A stretch of DNA of 64,000 nucleotides, taken from Megasphaera hominis (GTDB taxonomy: Bacteria > Bacillota > Negativicutes > Veillonellales > Megasphaeraceae). The position numbers and the translations under genes are program-made. Numbering within the stretch: the first letter of the stretch is position 1; every line of letters starts with the position of its first letter. The stretch lies in NCBI RefSeq assembly GCF_014269395.1, contig NZ_JACOGK010000007.1, positions 1 to 64,000 of the forward strand, in the 5' to 3' direction. The notes under the pieces were generated by a model. The model was not told the origin of the DNA. It saw only the letters and a program-made list of their open reading frames with translations, and made no database searches. Positions 8,382 to 17,100 of this stretch are shown piece by piece.

Positions 8382-9398
8382 TTAGAATTTTAAAATAATC
8401 TTCAGTACTTTATCCGGATTTTCATCGCTGAACTGGAATGCTTCTGCTGCTTTTTCGAAGGGGAAGGTGTGCGTAATGATTTCCTGCGGTTTTACGCTGC
8501 CTGCTTTAAACCAGTCGATAACTTCAGGGAAGCGATGGTTATTGAGGCGTGTGCCGATGATTTCCAGTTCTCTGCCCATGATGTCTACCTGGCGGATAGG
8601 CAGTTCCTGTGTCGTAAAGCCTAAGACGACGACGCGGCCGGCCTGGCTGGGCAGGTCACGGATGCACGTAGCCAAAATCTTAGCGTTTGCCGTTGCTTCA
8701 TAGATCAGGTTGAAGCCCAGGCCATCGGTAAATTCTTTCATGGCATCTACAAGGTCCGTCGTATTGCCATTGATGATCATATCAGCGCCCAGTTCTTTTG
8801 CTTTTTCAAGACGGCTTTCTTCCAGGTCGAGGATGGCTACGCGGGCACCTTTCATTTTGGCAACCTGCAGGATGATCAAACCAATCGGGCCGGCACCACA
8901 GATTAATACGGTGTCATCGCCACTGAGGCGGCCTCGGTGTGCCACCTGGGCACCGATAGAGAAGGGTTCTACTGTGGCAGCAATTTCCCAAGGCAGATCT
9001 GCCGGCAGCTTATAGACCTGATCGGCGTTGACGGCAACGTATTCCTGGAAACCGCCATCTTCATGTACGCCCATAACGTGCAGGCTGGTGCATACATTGT
9101 GCCGGCCAATACGGCAGGCATAGCAGTGGCCACAAGAAACGACAGGGTCCACGACGACGTGTTCACCTACAGCAAAATCACCGGCCTGGTCACCGACTTT
9201 GGCAATTTCACCGGCAAATTCATGGCCTACGACGCGGGGATACGTAGCAAACGCGTTTTTGCCATGGAAAATATGCACGTCGGAACCGCAAATGCCGGCA
9301 GCCTTTACTTTGACCAAAACCTGATTTTCTTTGATGGCCGGGATTTCCCGTTCTACCACGGCGATTTTCCCCGGTGTTTCTACTACAACTGACTTCAT
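8382..9398 (-). CDS. Zinc-dependent dehydrogenase, probable L-gulonate/L-galactonate 5-dehydrogenase type
   Basis: A 338-residue medium-chain dehydrogenase. Catalytic zinc ligands are seen as GICGSDVH (Cys about 37) and GHEFAGE; structural zinc ligands as CGHCYACRIGRHNVC; the NAD-binding motif is GAGPIG near residue 170. The family includes sorbitol, threonine and sugar-acid 5-dehydrogenases. Because it overlaps the uxuB-type gene by 4 bases and is followed upstream by uxuA, oxidation of L-gulonate (or L-galactonate) to a keto-hexonate feeding UxuB and UxuA is the most likely role. The specificity is inferred from context, not from sequence. Confidence 0.75.
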   Translation of the reverse strand: MKSVVVETPGKIAVVEREIPAIKENQVLVKVKAAGICGSDVHIFHGKNAFATYPRVVGHEFAGEIAKVGDQAGDFAVGEHVVVDPVVSCGHCYACRIGRHNVCTSLHVMGVHEDGGFQEYVAVNADQVYKLPADLPWEIAATVEPFSIGAQVAHRGRLSGDDTVLICGAGPIGLIILQVAKMKGARVAILDLEESRLEKAKELGADMIINGNTTDLVDAMKEFTDGLGFNLIYEATANAKILATCIRDLPSQAGRVVVLGFTTQELPIRQVDIMGRELEIIGTRLNNHRFPEVIDWFKAGSVKPQEIITHTFPFEKAAEAFQFSDENPDKVLKIILKF

Positions 9399-11008
9399 TT
9401 TATACTACCTCCTACATATTTTATTAATACTTCCCGTACAGCGCCAGGACCGGCAATGAGTTCTTTAAAATACGTTTCAACGACCGGTTCAAGACCTAAG
9501 GCCGTCAAATCAAGGCCGCCCCAAATGGACGTATGCGAGAGGATAGGCTGTAATACGCCTGTTGCCGTATCGGGCTGTCCCAGCTTGACCGGTGCAAGGA
9601 CGTGCTGCAAGTCTGCCAGCAGCGGATCCGGACTGGGCTTAAAGGCGTTCCCCTGGTCATCGATGCCCAGCAGATAACGACACCAGCCGGCAATGGCTAA
9701 GGGGATATATTTCAAATCTTTGGCTTTCTGGCCATACGCCTGCAGTGTGCCGCCATAGCGTACACCCACTTTTTGTGACGTATCGGTGGCAATGCGCTGG
9801 GGCGTATCGGGTACATTCTGATTCGGCAGCCGTTCTTCCAAAAATTCCTTGAGGAAATCTTTAGGATGAATAACGCCAGGATCAGCCACTACGGGCAAGC
9901 CTTCGTCATAGCCAATTTTTTCGGCTAAGCCCCGCAGCTGCGGGTCCTGGATTTCATCGGCGATCTTGACGTAACCAAGGAGGCAGCCATAGACAGCTAA
10001 AGCCGTATGGAGCGGATTCAGGCAGGTGCCTACTTTCATGCGTTCGCACTGATTGACCGTTTCCCGATCCGTAAAGATGACGCCTGCTTTTTCAAGGGGC
10101 GGACGGCCGTTCGGGAAGCTGTCTTCAATGACCAGGTATTCCTGTGGTGCTGCATTGGCAAAGAGGGCATATGTGCTGTGTCCGGCTTGAATGAAATCCA
10201 TATCTGCTACGTCTTTATGACGCAGTTCTTCCTGTACCGTAACCGAAGGGCTGGGCACGATTTTATCAATCATGCTGTACGGGAACGATAAGGTATCCGT
10301 TACGTAGGACACAAAGCCCGCTTCTACCTGGCCCTGTTTGGCCCACGTTTCTGCAAAGGTCAGGAAGGCCTTGCGGACGCGGTCGCCATTGTGGGAACAA
10401 TTATCCATACTTACAAAGGCCGTCGGCACAGCACCGGCCTGATACCGGGCATAGGCCAGCGAAGCCAGCATGCCCATAGAGCTGACGGTCTTAGCCGGGC
10501 CATTCGCCAAATCAGCCCGGACGTCGTCTAAATACGCACCATCAAAGCCGGTTAAGTTATAGCCTTTTTCAGTAATCGTAAAGCTGACGAGCTGCAGCGT
10601 AGGTGCCGTAAAAATCTGCAGCAAACGCTGCCAGTCTGCCGTCCGCTCCCGTTTTACGGCAACGGCTTCGGCTACACTGCCGATAACTTCGGTCTTATAG
10701 GGGCCATCCTTTTCCATGATGACATTGATAAAAAGGTTATCGTATGGCGTATACACGTCATCGATGACGGCAGCATTATGAGTCGTAGCTGCAATGATTC
10801 CGGTCTTAGCCAGGCCCTGATTGAGCAGACGCTGCTGCAATACTGCCACATAGGACCGGAACAGGTTGCCACAGCCAATATGCAGCCATTGCGGCCGGGC
10901 CAGCGTTTCTTCCCGGACAGCCTGGTCATCAAACTGATACAAAGTAAACCCCTTTTCCTGCCATGCATCACGTTGCATACGCACGGCTGATCTTTTCAAG
11001 CGCAACAT
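9395..11008 (-). CDS. uxuB: Fructuronate/tagaturonate reductase type mannitol dehydrogenase-family protein
   Basis: A polyol/hexuronate dehydrogenase of about 537 residues: N-terminal Rossmann part (WLHIGCGNLFRSYV, about residues 40-53) and C-terminal helical catalytic domain with the conserved lysine region MKVGTCLNPLHTALAVYG. UxuB reduces D-fructuronate to D-mannonate with NADH. The adjacent uxuA supports fructuronate rather than tagaturonate as substrate. The second ATG (11008) is chosen: GGAGGA abuts the first ATG at 11014 with no spacing but lies six bases before the second. Translationally coupled to the next gene (ATGA overlap). Confidence 0.8.
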   Translation of the reverse strand: MLRLKRSAVRMQRDAWQEKGFTLYQFDDQAVREETLARPQWLHIGCGNLFRSYVAVLQQRLLNQGLAKTGIIAATTHNAAVIDDVYTPYDNLFINVIMEKDGPYKTEVIGSVAEAVAVKRERTADWQRLLQIFTAPTLQLVSFTITEKGYNLTGFDGAYLDDVRADLANGPAKTVSSMGMLASLAYARYQAGAVPTAFVSMDNCSHNGDRVRKAFLTFAETWAKQGQVEAGFVSYVTDTLSFPYSMIDKIVPSPSVTVQEELRHKDVADMDFIQAGHSTYALFANAAPQEYLVIEDSFPNGRPPLEKAGVIFTDRETVNQCERMKVGTCLNPLHTALAVYGCLLGYVKIADEIQDPQLRGLAEKIGYDEGLPVVADPGVIHPKDFLKEFLEERLPNQNVPDTPQRIATDTSQKVGVRYGGTLQAYGQKAKDLKYIPLAIAGWCRYLLGIDDQGNAFKPSPDPLLADLQHVLAPVKLGQPDTATGVLQPILSHTSIWGGLDLTALGLEPVVETYFKELIAGPGAVREVLIKYVGGSIK

Positions 11009-11073
11009 ATACATTCCTCCAACACGTTTATATTTCTCTTATTGTACAATACATTGTGCCAGTTTGAAAGTAG

Positions 11074-12153
11074 TTACTGCGGTCCGCACAGACGATTGAT
11101 GGCATCCCAAAGGCCGCAAATATAGTTGGCCCCTAAAGCTCTGTCGTATAAGCCATAACCGGGACGGCCTTCTTCGCCCCAAATCATGCGGCCATGATCA
11201 GGCCGGATAGGACCGTCAAAGCCAATATCATACAACGCTTGTACAATGTCTACCATATCTAAGGAACCGATAGCCGACTTATGGGCTACTTCATTAAATA
11301 CCCACGGTTCATGAACCTGGACGTTGCGCAGGTGAATGAAATGGACGCGTTTCATGCGGCCAAACTTGCGGATAATGTGGGGAATGTCATTTTGCCGGTT
11401 AGAGCCGAGGGAACCGGTGCAAATGGTAAAGCCGTTGCTTTCACTATCGACCATGGCCGCAATCTTTTCAAGATCCCTTTCATTTTTGACGATGCGCGGC
11501 AGGCCAAAGACGGAAATAGGCGGATCATCCGGGTGAATGGCCAGCTTAATGCCGCAGGCTTCGGCTTCCGGTACGACAGCTTTCAGAAAATAAGCTAAAT
11601 TTTCCCGTAAGTGCTCTTCATCCATCCCTTCATAGGCTTTAAAGAGCGCTTTCAGGGACTGCAGCCGTTCCGGTTCCCAGCCGGGCATGCTGAAGCCGTG
11701 GCTGTTATCGAGGATTTCATGCACCATATCCTGTGGTGTTTTTCCTTCTACCAAATGATAATCGTAGGCCAGGCACGTAGAACCATCGTATAAGGGTTTG
11801 GCCAAGTCTGTCCGCGTCCAGTCAAAAATAGGCATAAAATTATAGCAGACGACTTCAATACCTGCTTTCGCTGCATTTTTCAAGGACGTAATATAATTTT
11901 CAATATAGGCATCCCGCGTAGGCAGCCCCAATTTGATGTCTTCGTGGACATTGATGCTTTCCAGATCCTTAAAAACCAGATGATGCTTTTCTGCTTCCTG
12001 TTTCATCTGCAGCAGTGGTTCTGCCGGCCATACTTCTCCGACGGGAATATCATATAGGGCACTGACAATTCCATCCATACCTGGAATCTGATCAATTTGT
12101 GTCAGCGTAATCGGATCATCTTTTTCTCCATACCAACGAAAATTCATTCTCAT
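11074..12153 (-). CDS. uxuA: Mannonate dehydratase
   Basis: A 359-residue (beta/alpha)8 enzyme that removes water from D-mannonate to give 2-keto-3-deoxygluconate. Visible family features are FRWYGEKDDPITL at the N-terminus, the VCYNFMPIFDWTRTDL segment, the metal-binding IHPDDPP motif and HFIHLRN and RPDHGRMIW near the C-terminus. Length is normal. It heads the operon uxuA-uxuB-dehydrogenase; GAGGT lies eight bases before ATG 12153. No kdgK or kdgA is in the window, so the pathway must be completed elsewhere. Confidence 0.93.
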   Translation of the reverse strand: MRMNFRWYGEKDDPITLTQIDQIPGMDGIVSALYDIPVGEVWPAEPLLQMKQEAEKHHLVFKDLESINVHEDIKLGLPTRDAYIENYITSLKNAAKAGIEVVCYNFMPIFDWTRTDLAKPLYDGSTCLAYDYHLVEGKTPQDMVHEILDNSHGFSMPGWEPERLQSLKALFKAYEGMDEEHLRENLAYFLKAVVPEAEACGIKLAIHPDDPPISVFGLPRIVKNERDLEKIAAMVDSESNGFTICTGSLGSNRQNDIPHIIRKFGRMKRVHFIHLRNVQVHEPWVFNEVAHKSAIGSLDMVDIVQALYDIGFDGPIRPDHGRMIWGEEGRPGYGLYDRALGANYICGLWDAINRLCGPQ

Positions 12154-12261
12154 TTTTATTTACCTCGTTTCACATAAATGATAGAAAATAGGTATAACAA
12201 TATAGTTCTTTTTTCATGTTATATGCTACCATACCACTTTTATGATTACAATAGACCAGAC

Positions 12262-12304
12262 GAAAAAAAAACCAGTCAGATGCTATTTTGGCATCTGACT
12301 GGTT
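12262..12304 (-). terminator. Terminator of the 2-hydroxyacid dehydrogenase gene
   Basis: Stem AACCAGTCAGATGC/GCATCTGACTGGTT (12270-12284, 12291-12304) followed on the minus strand by an eight-T run. It separates this gene from the uxu operon. Confidence 0.9.
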
Positions 12305-12316
12305 AGACTTATCTTT

Positions 12317-13264
12317 TTAGAGAATAATGTTCTTTTGCTGGCCCTGCAGGTAGGCTTGAATATTGTCGAAGACAATGACCGCCCGTTTTTCCATAGATTC
12401 CTTCGTGGCAAAGGCTACGTGCGGTGTAACAATGGTATTTTTCGCATGGAGCAGGGGATGATCTGTAGCCAAAGGCGGTTCCGTTTCAAATACGTCAATG
12501 CCGGCACCGGCAATACGGCCTTCGTTCAACGCAGCGGCCAAGGCCTGGGAATCGACGATCGGACCACGGGCTTCATTGACCAAATAAGCCGTAGGCTTCA
12601 TATACGACAAGGTTTCTGCATTGATCAGGCCCCGGGACTGTTCCGTAACAGGGCAGTGCAGCGATACGATGTCGGCCTGGGCCATCATTTCCTTCATGGG
12701 CAGGTATTTGATGAGTTCCGTGTCTTCCTTATGGGAGAAACCATTGTAGGCAATGACCTTAGCGCCAAAGGCATGGACCAGTTCGGCTACGCGCTGGCCA
12801 ATGGCGCCGGTACCGATGAGGGCAACGGTCTTGCCTTCCAGTTCAGAGCCGATAAAACCGGCTTTCGTGCCGCCAGCCCGGCAGGCAGCGTCTACTTGCG
12901 GTACATAGCGGAGCAGGTCGAGAATCATGGCCAGTGTCAATTCGGCTACGGCAACGGTGGAGTAGCCGGAGGCATTGCTGACTTTGATCCCCTTGGCTTT
13001 AGCAGCGGCCAGGTCGACGTGGTCGACACCGGTAAAGGCTACGTCAATATATTTCAAATGCGGGCAGGCGTTGATGACTTCAGCTTTGAGAGGCATGTTG
13101 GCAATGATCAGGATGTCTGCATCCTTGGCTTCTGCAATCTGTACAGCCGGGTCGTCGTTGCGTTCGTAGGCAGTAAATTCATGACCTGCCGCTTTGACCT
13201 GGCCGACGTACGTAGCCAGCAGTTCCTGGCTGATTCCCAGCGATTCCAACAAAACAATTTTCAT
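12317..13264 (-). CDS. D-isomer-specific 2-hydroxyacid dehydrogenase
   Basis: A 315-residue NAD(H)-dependent enzyme with N-terminal substrate domain, Rossmann motif ALIGTGAIGQRVA (about residues 144-156) and the catalytic triad Arg in NEARGPIVD, Glu in DVFETEPP and His in TPHVA. It interconverts 2-keto and D-2-hydroxy acids; glycerate, lactate-like and phosphoglycerate-type substrates are all possible. It stands alone, with its own terminator, between uxuA and the exonuclease gene. A link to sugar-acid catabolism is suggested only by location. Confidence 0.85.
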   Translation of the reverse strand: MKIVLLESLGISQELLATYVGQVKAAGHEFTAYERNDDPAVQIAEAKDADILIIANMPLKAEVINACPHLKYIDVAFTGVDHVDLAAAKAKGIKVSNASGYSTVAVAELTLAMILDLLRYVPQVDAACRAGGTKAGFIGSELEGKTVALIGTGAIGQRVAELVHAFGAKVIAYNGFSHKEDTELIKYLPMKEMMAQADIVSLHCPVTEQSRGLINAETLSYMKPTAYLVNEARGPIVDSQALAAALNEGRIAGAGIDVFETEPPLATDHPLLHAKNTIVTPHVAFATKESMEKRAVIVFDNIQAYLQGQQKNIIL

Positions 13265-13365
13265 AGCATAAAACCTCCTTTAAATTAGGACCTTAGTTTT
13301 TTCTATATTATACTCATTCCCTCAGAAATTGTAAAACAAATTGTCCATACCCGCGCCGGTTCCAC

Positions 13366-13920
13366 TTACAGGCTTTTTAAGCGTACGCCCGCCTGCTCGA
13401 TGAGCTCTTCCATCGAACGGGCCCCGGTCTTCTCAGCCGCCTTGACGACAATATAGGCGCAAGCCCGGGCATCGTCCAAGGCCTGATGATGCCGAAAGGT
13501 ATACCCCAGGTGCCCTGCCACGACGTCCAGCCTGTGGCTGGGCAGTTCCGGCCAGATGCGGCGCGAAAGCTGGACCGTGCAGATATACGAGGCCTGCGGT
13601 GGCTCCAGATCATACCACGACAGGAGACTGCGCAAGACGCGCATATCAAAGGCAGCGTTATGGGCCGCCAGAATACGGCCATCCAAATGCCGCCGGATAG
13701 CCGGCCAGAGGGCATTAAATTTCGGTTTTCCCGCTACCATGTCCGGTGTGATCCCATGAATACGCACCGTTTCCGGCGCAAAGACAATAAAGGGCGGGCG
13801 GATCAGGCTGTAGCCTTCTTTCACACAAGCCGCATCGTGCATGGTCACCGCCGCCAGAGAGCAGGCACTGTTGGGGTAGGCGTTCGCCGTTTCAAAATCA
13901 AGGGCAGTAAAATCTAACAT
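13366..13920 (-). CDS. 3'-5' exonuclease, DnaQ/epsilon-like
   Basis: A DEDD exonuclease of about 184 residues. ExoI is LDFETAN, ExoII AAHNAAFDMRVL (HNAxFD), ExoIII the terminal HQALDDARA (HxAxxD, DEDDh type). It most resembles the stand-alone epsilon-like exonucleases of Firmicutes and probably acts in DNA repair or RNA trimming. The start is set at ATG 13920, preceded by GGAGA; the longer frame to 14013 has no ribosome binding site and adds a non-homologous N-terminus. It is divergent from the YgjP-like gene. Confidence 0.85.
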   Translation of the reverse strand: MLDFTALDFETANAYPNSACSLAAVTMHDAACVKEGYSLIRPPFIVFAPETVRIHGITPDMVAGKPKFNALWPAIRRHLDGRILAAHNAAFDMRVLRSLLSWYDLEPPQASYICTVQLSRRIWPELPSHRLDVVAGHLGYTFRHHQALDDARACAYIVVKAAEKTGARSMEELIEQAGVRLKSL

Positions 13921-14036
13921 ACCATTCTCCTTTCCGGGACAATGGTCCCTACAGCTCGTATTATAGCATAAAAAGACATGGACAATGGGACAAAATAAGT
14001 ATAGAGTAAACATACTAAAGAAAAAAGGAGTTCTCT

Positions 14037-14756
14037 ATGTCTACACCTACACGCTATACAATCACGCTCTCAGACCGTACGGTTGTTACGTATGAGCTGC
14101 AGCGCAAAGCCGTAAAAAATATTAATCTGCGTATCCCGGGCGATGGCAAACTGTACGTATCGGCGCCGCCGGCAGTACCGCGCTCCCGCATCGAAGACTT
14201 TCTGCACCGCGAAGAGGCTTTTATCAGCCGCACCCTGGCAACACTACAAAAAGCCCCCGTGCTGACATTGCAGACGGGGGAAACGTACTATGTCCAGGGC
14301 CGGCCTTATATCCTGCGCGTCATTCATGGCCCGGCCGAGGCGATGTGGCTGCAGGGAAACACCCTTTGCCTGGAAACGGAGTCTGACACGGATTGGGAAA
14401 CGCGGCGCCGCCTCTATCATGCATTTTTGCTGCAGCTCAGCCAGCCCTTGCTCACGGCCAGCCTAACGCGCTGTTACGCCCGTGTCAAGGCTTACGGCAT
14501 ACCGGTGCCACGCGTGACGATACGCTTTATGCAGACCCGCTGGGGCTCGTGTACACCGGCCCGGCAGACCATACGCCTCAATGCGTATTTAGCAATCATG
14601 CCCGACGCCTGTATCGACCAGGTCGTCCTGCACGAGCTCTGCCACTTTCTCGAAGCCAATCACTCCGCCCGCTTTTACGCCTGGCTGAGCCGCTTCATGC
14701 CCGATTGGAAGAGCCAGAAAAAGGCGCTCGAATCATACCGGCCATACTGTATTTAG
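14037..14756 (+). CDS. YgjP-like zinc metallopeptidase (DUF45)
   Basis: A 239-residue protein of the YgjP/WLM-related group. The zinc-binding motif VVLHELCHFLEANHS is near residues 199-213, preceded by the conserved RWGSC motif (QTRWGSCTPARQTI). The family is widespread, sometimes linked to DNA-protein crosslink repair or restriction systems, but its physiological role in bacteria is not settled. Ribosome binding site AGGAG with ATG at 14037. Its last four bases overlap the end of the convergent CDF gene. Confidence 0.8.
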   Translation: MSTPTRYTITLSDRTVVTYELQRKAVKNINLRIPGDGKLYVSAPPAVPRSRIEDFLHREEAFISRTLATLQKAPVLTLQTGETYYVQGRPYILRVIHGPAEAMWLQGNTLCLETESDTDWETRRRLYHAFLLQLSQPLLTASLTRCYARVKAYGIPVPRVTIRFMQTRWGSCTPARQTIRLNAYLAIMPDACIDQVVLHELCHFLEANHSARFYAWLSRFMPDWKSQKKALESYRPYCI

Positions 14757-15619
14757 CGGGGATCCAAGTGAATGATCGGGTCGCAGGGACCGTATTCCCG
14801 GTGCAGCGCCGTTTCTACCTTTTCGGAAATGGCGTGGGCCTGGATGAGCGGCAAGCCTTTATCCAGTTCCAAATGGAAATCCATCATCGTTTCCGTACCG
14901 GAAATGCGCGTACGTAAATGATGATAGCCCATGACGCCCGGTGTTTCCAGAATAATCGAACCAATACGCTTTTCTTCACTATCGCTTAAGGAGGCATCGG
15001 TCAGGTCATCGTAGCTGCGGCGGCACATCTTATAGCCGACGCGCAGAATGCCTACGGCTACGATGCAGGCAATGAGCGGATCGAGAATGGCCCAGCCCGT
15101 TATCTTCATGAGGAAAATTCCTGCCATGACGGCCGCTGAGGTCCAGACGTCAGCCCGCAAATGCATGCCATCGGCTTTCAGTGCTTCTGAACCGGTCTTT
15201 TCGCCGACATGGTAGAGCCGTGCCGAAACGACAGCATTGATGAGGCTGGAGCCAAGCATGACGGCCAAGGCCAGATCCAGCGATTGCGGTGTCTGGGGAG
15301 CAAAAAATTTGCCTGACGATTCATAGATAATACCCAAGGCCGCAACGATGATCAGAAGGGATTCAAAGGCTGCCGACACATTTTCCACCTTGCCATGGCC
15401 ATAATCATGGTCTTTATCCGGCGGCAGCGATGCCTTGCGGACAGCCAGACAGGCAATGAATGCCGCCAGGAGATCTACACCGGAATGAATAGCTTCCGAT
15501 ACGAGGCTGACCGTCCCTGTCAAAAGGCCAATGGAAAGCTTGCCAATGACCAAAACCGTATTACTGATAACCGATAACCACGCCGTACGGCGCTTTAATA
15601 CTGCTTCATCTTGTACCAT
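14753..15619 (-). CDS. CDF family divalent metal exporter
   Basis: A cation diffusion facilitator of 288 residues with six helices. The metal-site pairs are HSGVD in helix 2 (EAIHSGVDLLAAF) and HLRAD in helix 5 (DGMHLRADVWTSA); the cytosolic C-terminal domain has the expected HHLRTRISG and HLELD. Such proteins export Zn, Fe, Co, Ni or Mn by proton exchange. The start is ATG 15619 (AAGGAAG eight bases upstream); the longer frame lacks a ribosome binding site. The leader looks like a NiCo riboswitch, which would make Co(II)/Ni(II) the inducing metals. Confidence 0.88.
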   Translation of the reverse strand: MVQDEAVLKRRTAWLSVISNTVLVIGKLSIGLLTGTVSLVSEAIHSGVDLLAAFIACLAVRKASLPPDKDHDYGHGKVENVSAAFESLLIIVAALGIIYESSGKFFAPQTPQSLDLALAVMLGSSLINAVVSARLYHVGEKTGSEALKADGMHLRADVWTSAAVMAGIFLMKITGWAILDPLIACIVAVGILRVGYKMCRRSYDDLTDASLSDSEEKRIGSIILETPGVMGYHHLRTRISGTETMMDFHLELDKGLPLIQAHAISEKVETALHREYGPCDPIIHLDPR

Positions 15620-15659
15620 ATATATAACTTCCTTTTTTCCAATACATATAATCAGACAT

Positions 15660-15762
15660 AGAGAAAGCCTGCAGAACCGCATATTACATATATGTAGTCC
15701 CGCAGGCTGCGCCTACTGCTTGCGCCCGGCCATAGAGCATGGCCTGTTCTTTACGCATATAG
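15660..15762 (-). ncRNA. Probable NiCo (czcD) riboswitch with terminator
   Basis: On the minus strand the leader of the CDF gene carries the ordered blocks CAGGC (15742-15746), GCCGGGC (15724-15730) and CUGCGGGAC (15697-15705), as in the NiCo family. P1 can form between AUAUGCGUA and UACAUAUAU, P2 is a short GCCAU/AUGGC hairpin, and the last arm ends in CCUGC. The arm segment AGCCUGC (15702-15708) can alternatively pair with GCAGGCU (15666-15672), followed by UUUCU, giving a terminator. Metal binding to the aptamer would prevent this pairing and switch expression on. The assignment is by eye. Confidence 0.6.
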
Positions 15763-15841
15763 TATCACTTATATTCTCATTTGTAAATAGAATTTTGAGA
15801 ATGTTTTAGTTGCAAATTCACATACGATGTATGCATTCTCA

Positions 15842-17029
15842 TCATTGTGTAGTAACGGCCGGCCATTTCTTCAGCAATGCCGGCTCTCCTTGCCAGAAGG
15901 TGAGGATAAATACGGATTTAATCGCGTCGTGGTTGGAGTCGAGGACGACCCGGCCTGTCGCGCCGGTGAAATCCATGGTTTTAGCCAGTTCCTGGGCAAT
16001 CTGTTGGGGTGACGCCGAATTGCCACGCCGCACGGCATCGGCTACCATCATGAGCGAATCGTAGCCTAAGGCTGCGTAGCTGTCCGGCCACTGGCCGTAT
16101 TTTTCATAATACCGTTCGGCAAAGGTTTCTGCCGTCTGCTCATGCACGTCATTGGCGTAGTGGTCCGTATAAAAAAGATTCGTAAGATACGCCGCATCCG
16201 TATTCTTCGCCAAGGCCGGGCCGTTCCAGCCATCGGCACCTAAAATAGGAATGGTAATGCCAGACGAACGGGCGAGGGTAATGAATTCCCGCGCCTTCTT
16301 ATCATATAAAGGCAGATATATAGCCTGACACGGCGGTTCCTGTACGGCTGCCAGGGCTGCCTTCAGGTCGCCCTGATAGGCGGCCAGATCGACAAAAGCC
16401 GTAATCGTGCCGCCATGGGCTTCGATGGTACTGCGATAAAATTCAGCCAGGCCTTTGGAATACGTACTGTCGCTATTGAACACGACGGCCGACCGCGTGA
16501 CCTGCAAATATTCGACAGCATAATCGCCCATAGCCCGGGCCTGATAGGGATCGATGAAGGTCGCCCGGAACATATATTGGTAGACCTGCCGCGTTTTTGC
16601 GTCAACAGTAATGTCCGGGTCCGTACAGGCCGGACTGATAACCGGAATCCGCTGTGCTTCTGCCGGCCGCATGACTGCCGTCGCGCAGGCCGACATATTA
16701 GGGCCGATAATGGCACTGACATTACGCGTAGCAAGCTGCTGCACGGCCGTAGCCGCAGCATCGGCGTTGCCATGATTATCTACGCTGATCAGCTGCACCG
16801 GCTTGCCCAGGAGGCCGCCCTGTTCATTGATCATATCCCGTGCCAGTTCAATTCCCTGTTCCGTCGAGCGGCAATAAGCCTCGCCCGGTCCTGTCAGGGA
16901 AAGATTCGTACCGATCAATACGTCCTTGCGTTGCAGGGGCTGCGAATCAGAACGGCTGCAGCCTGAGGCTATCAGTGCCAGTCCCAAGAGACAGATGCCT
17001 ATGGCCAGACAGGCGCTGAAATGTTTCAT
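15842..17029 (-). CDS. LivK-type substrate-binding lipoprotein, orphan
   Basis: A 395-residue periplasmic binding protein of type I fold. The N-terminus is a lipoprotein signal (hydrophobic segment ending IASGC, Cys 24). The body matches the branched-chain amino-acid/amide binding family: IGTNLSLTGPGEAY at the start of the mature protein, VSAIIGPNMSACATAVM, PVISPACTDPDIT and AMGDYAVEYL. No LivHMGF permease or ATPase genes are nearby, so it either works with a transporter encoded elsewhere or serves as a sensor. It follows the terminator of the M23 gene and has its own ribosome binding site (AAAGGAGC). Confidence 0.85.
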   Translation of the reverse strand: MKHFSACLAIGICLLGLALIASGCSRSDSQPLQRKDVLIGTNLSLTGPGEAYCRSTEQGIELARDMINEQGGLLGKPVQLISVDNHGNADAAATAVQQLATRNVSAIIGPNMSACATAVMRPAEAQRIPVISPACTDPDITVDAKTRQVYQYMFRATFIDPYQARAMGDYAVEYLQVTRSAVVFNSDSTYSKGLAEFYRSTIEAHGGTITAFVDLAAYQGDLKAALAAVQEPPCQAIYLPLYDKKAREFITLARSSGITIPILGADGWNGPALAKNTDAAYLTNLFYTDHYANDVHEQTAETFAERYYEKYGQWPDSYAALGYDSLMMVADAVRRGNSASPQQIAQELAKTMDFTGATGRVVLDSNHDAIKSVFILTFWQGEPALLKKWPAVTTQ

Positions 17030-17047
17030 GTAGAGCTCCTTTCACAC

Positions 17048-17093
17048 GAAAAAAGGCAGACAAACTGGCTGCAAGCTGCCAGTCCGTCTGCCT
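17048..17093 (-). terminator. Terminator of the M23 peptidase gene
   Basis: Stem AGGCAGACGGACTGGC/GCCAGTTTGTCTGCCT (minus strand; 17054-17069 and 17078-17093) followed by TTTTTT. Confidence 0.9.
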
Positions 17094-17100
17094 CGTCTGT

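Noticed and set aside
12335..13288. 317-codon open frame on the plus strand
   Set aside because: It lies entirely opposite the D-2-hydroxyacid dehydrogenase gene, has no family features and no ribosome binding site.
13921..14013. N-terminal extension of the DnaQ-like exonuclease
   Set aside because: No ribosome binding site and no homology; ATG 13920 follows GGAGA and gives the standard ExoI start.
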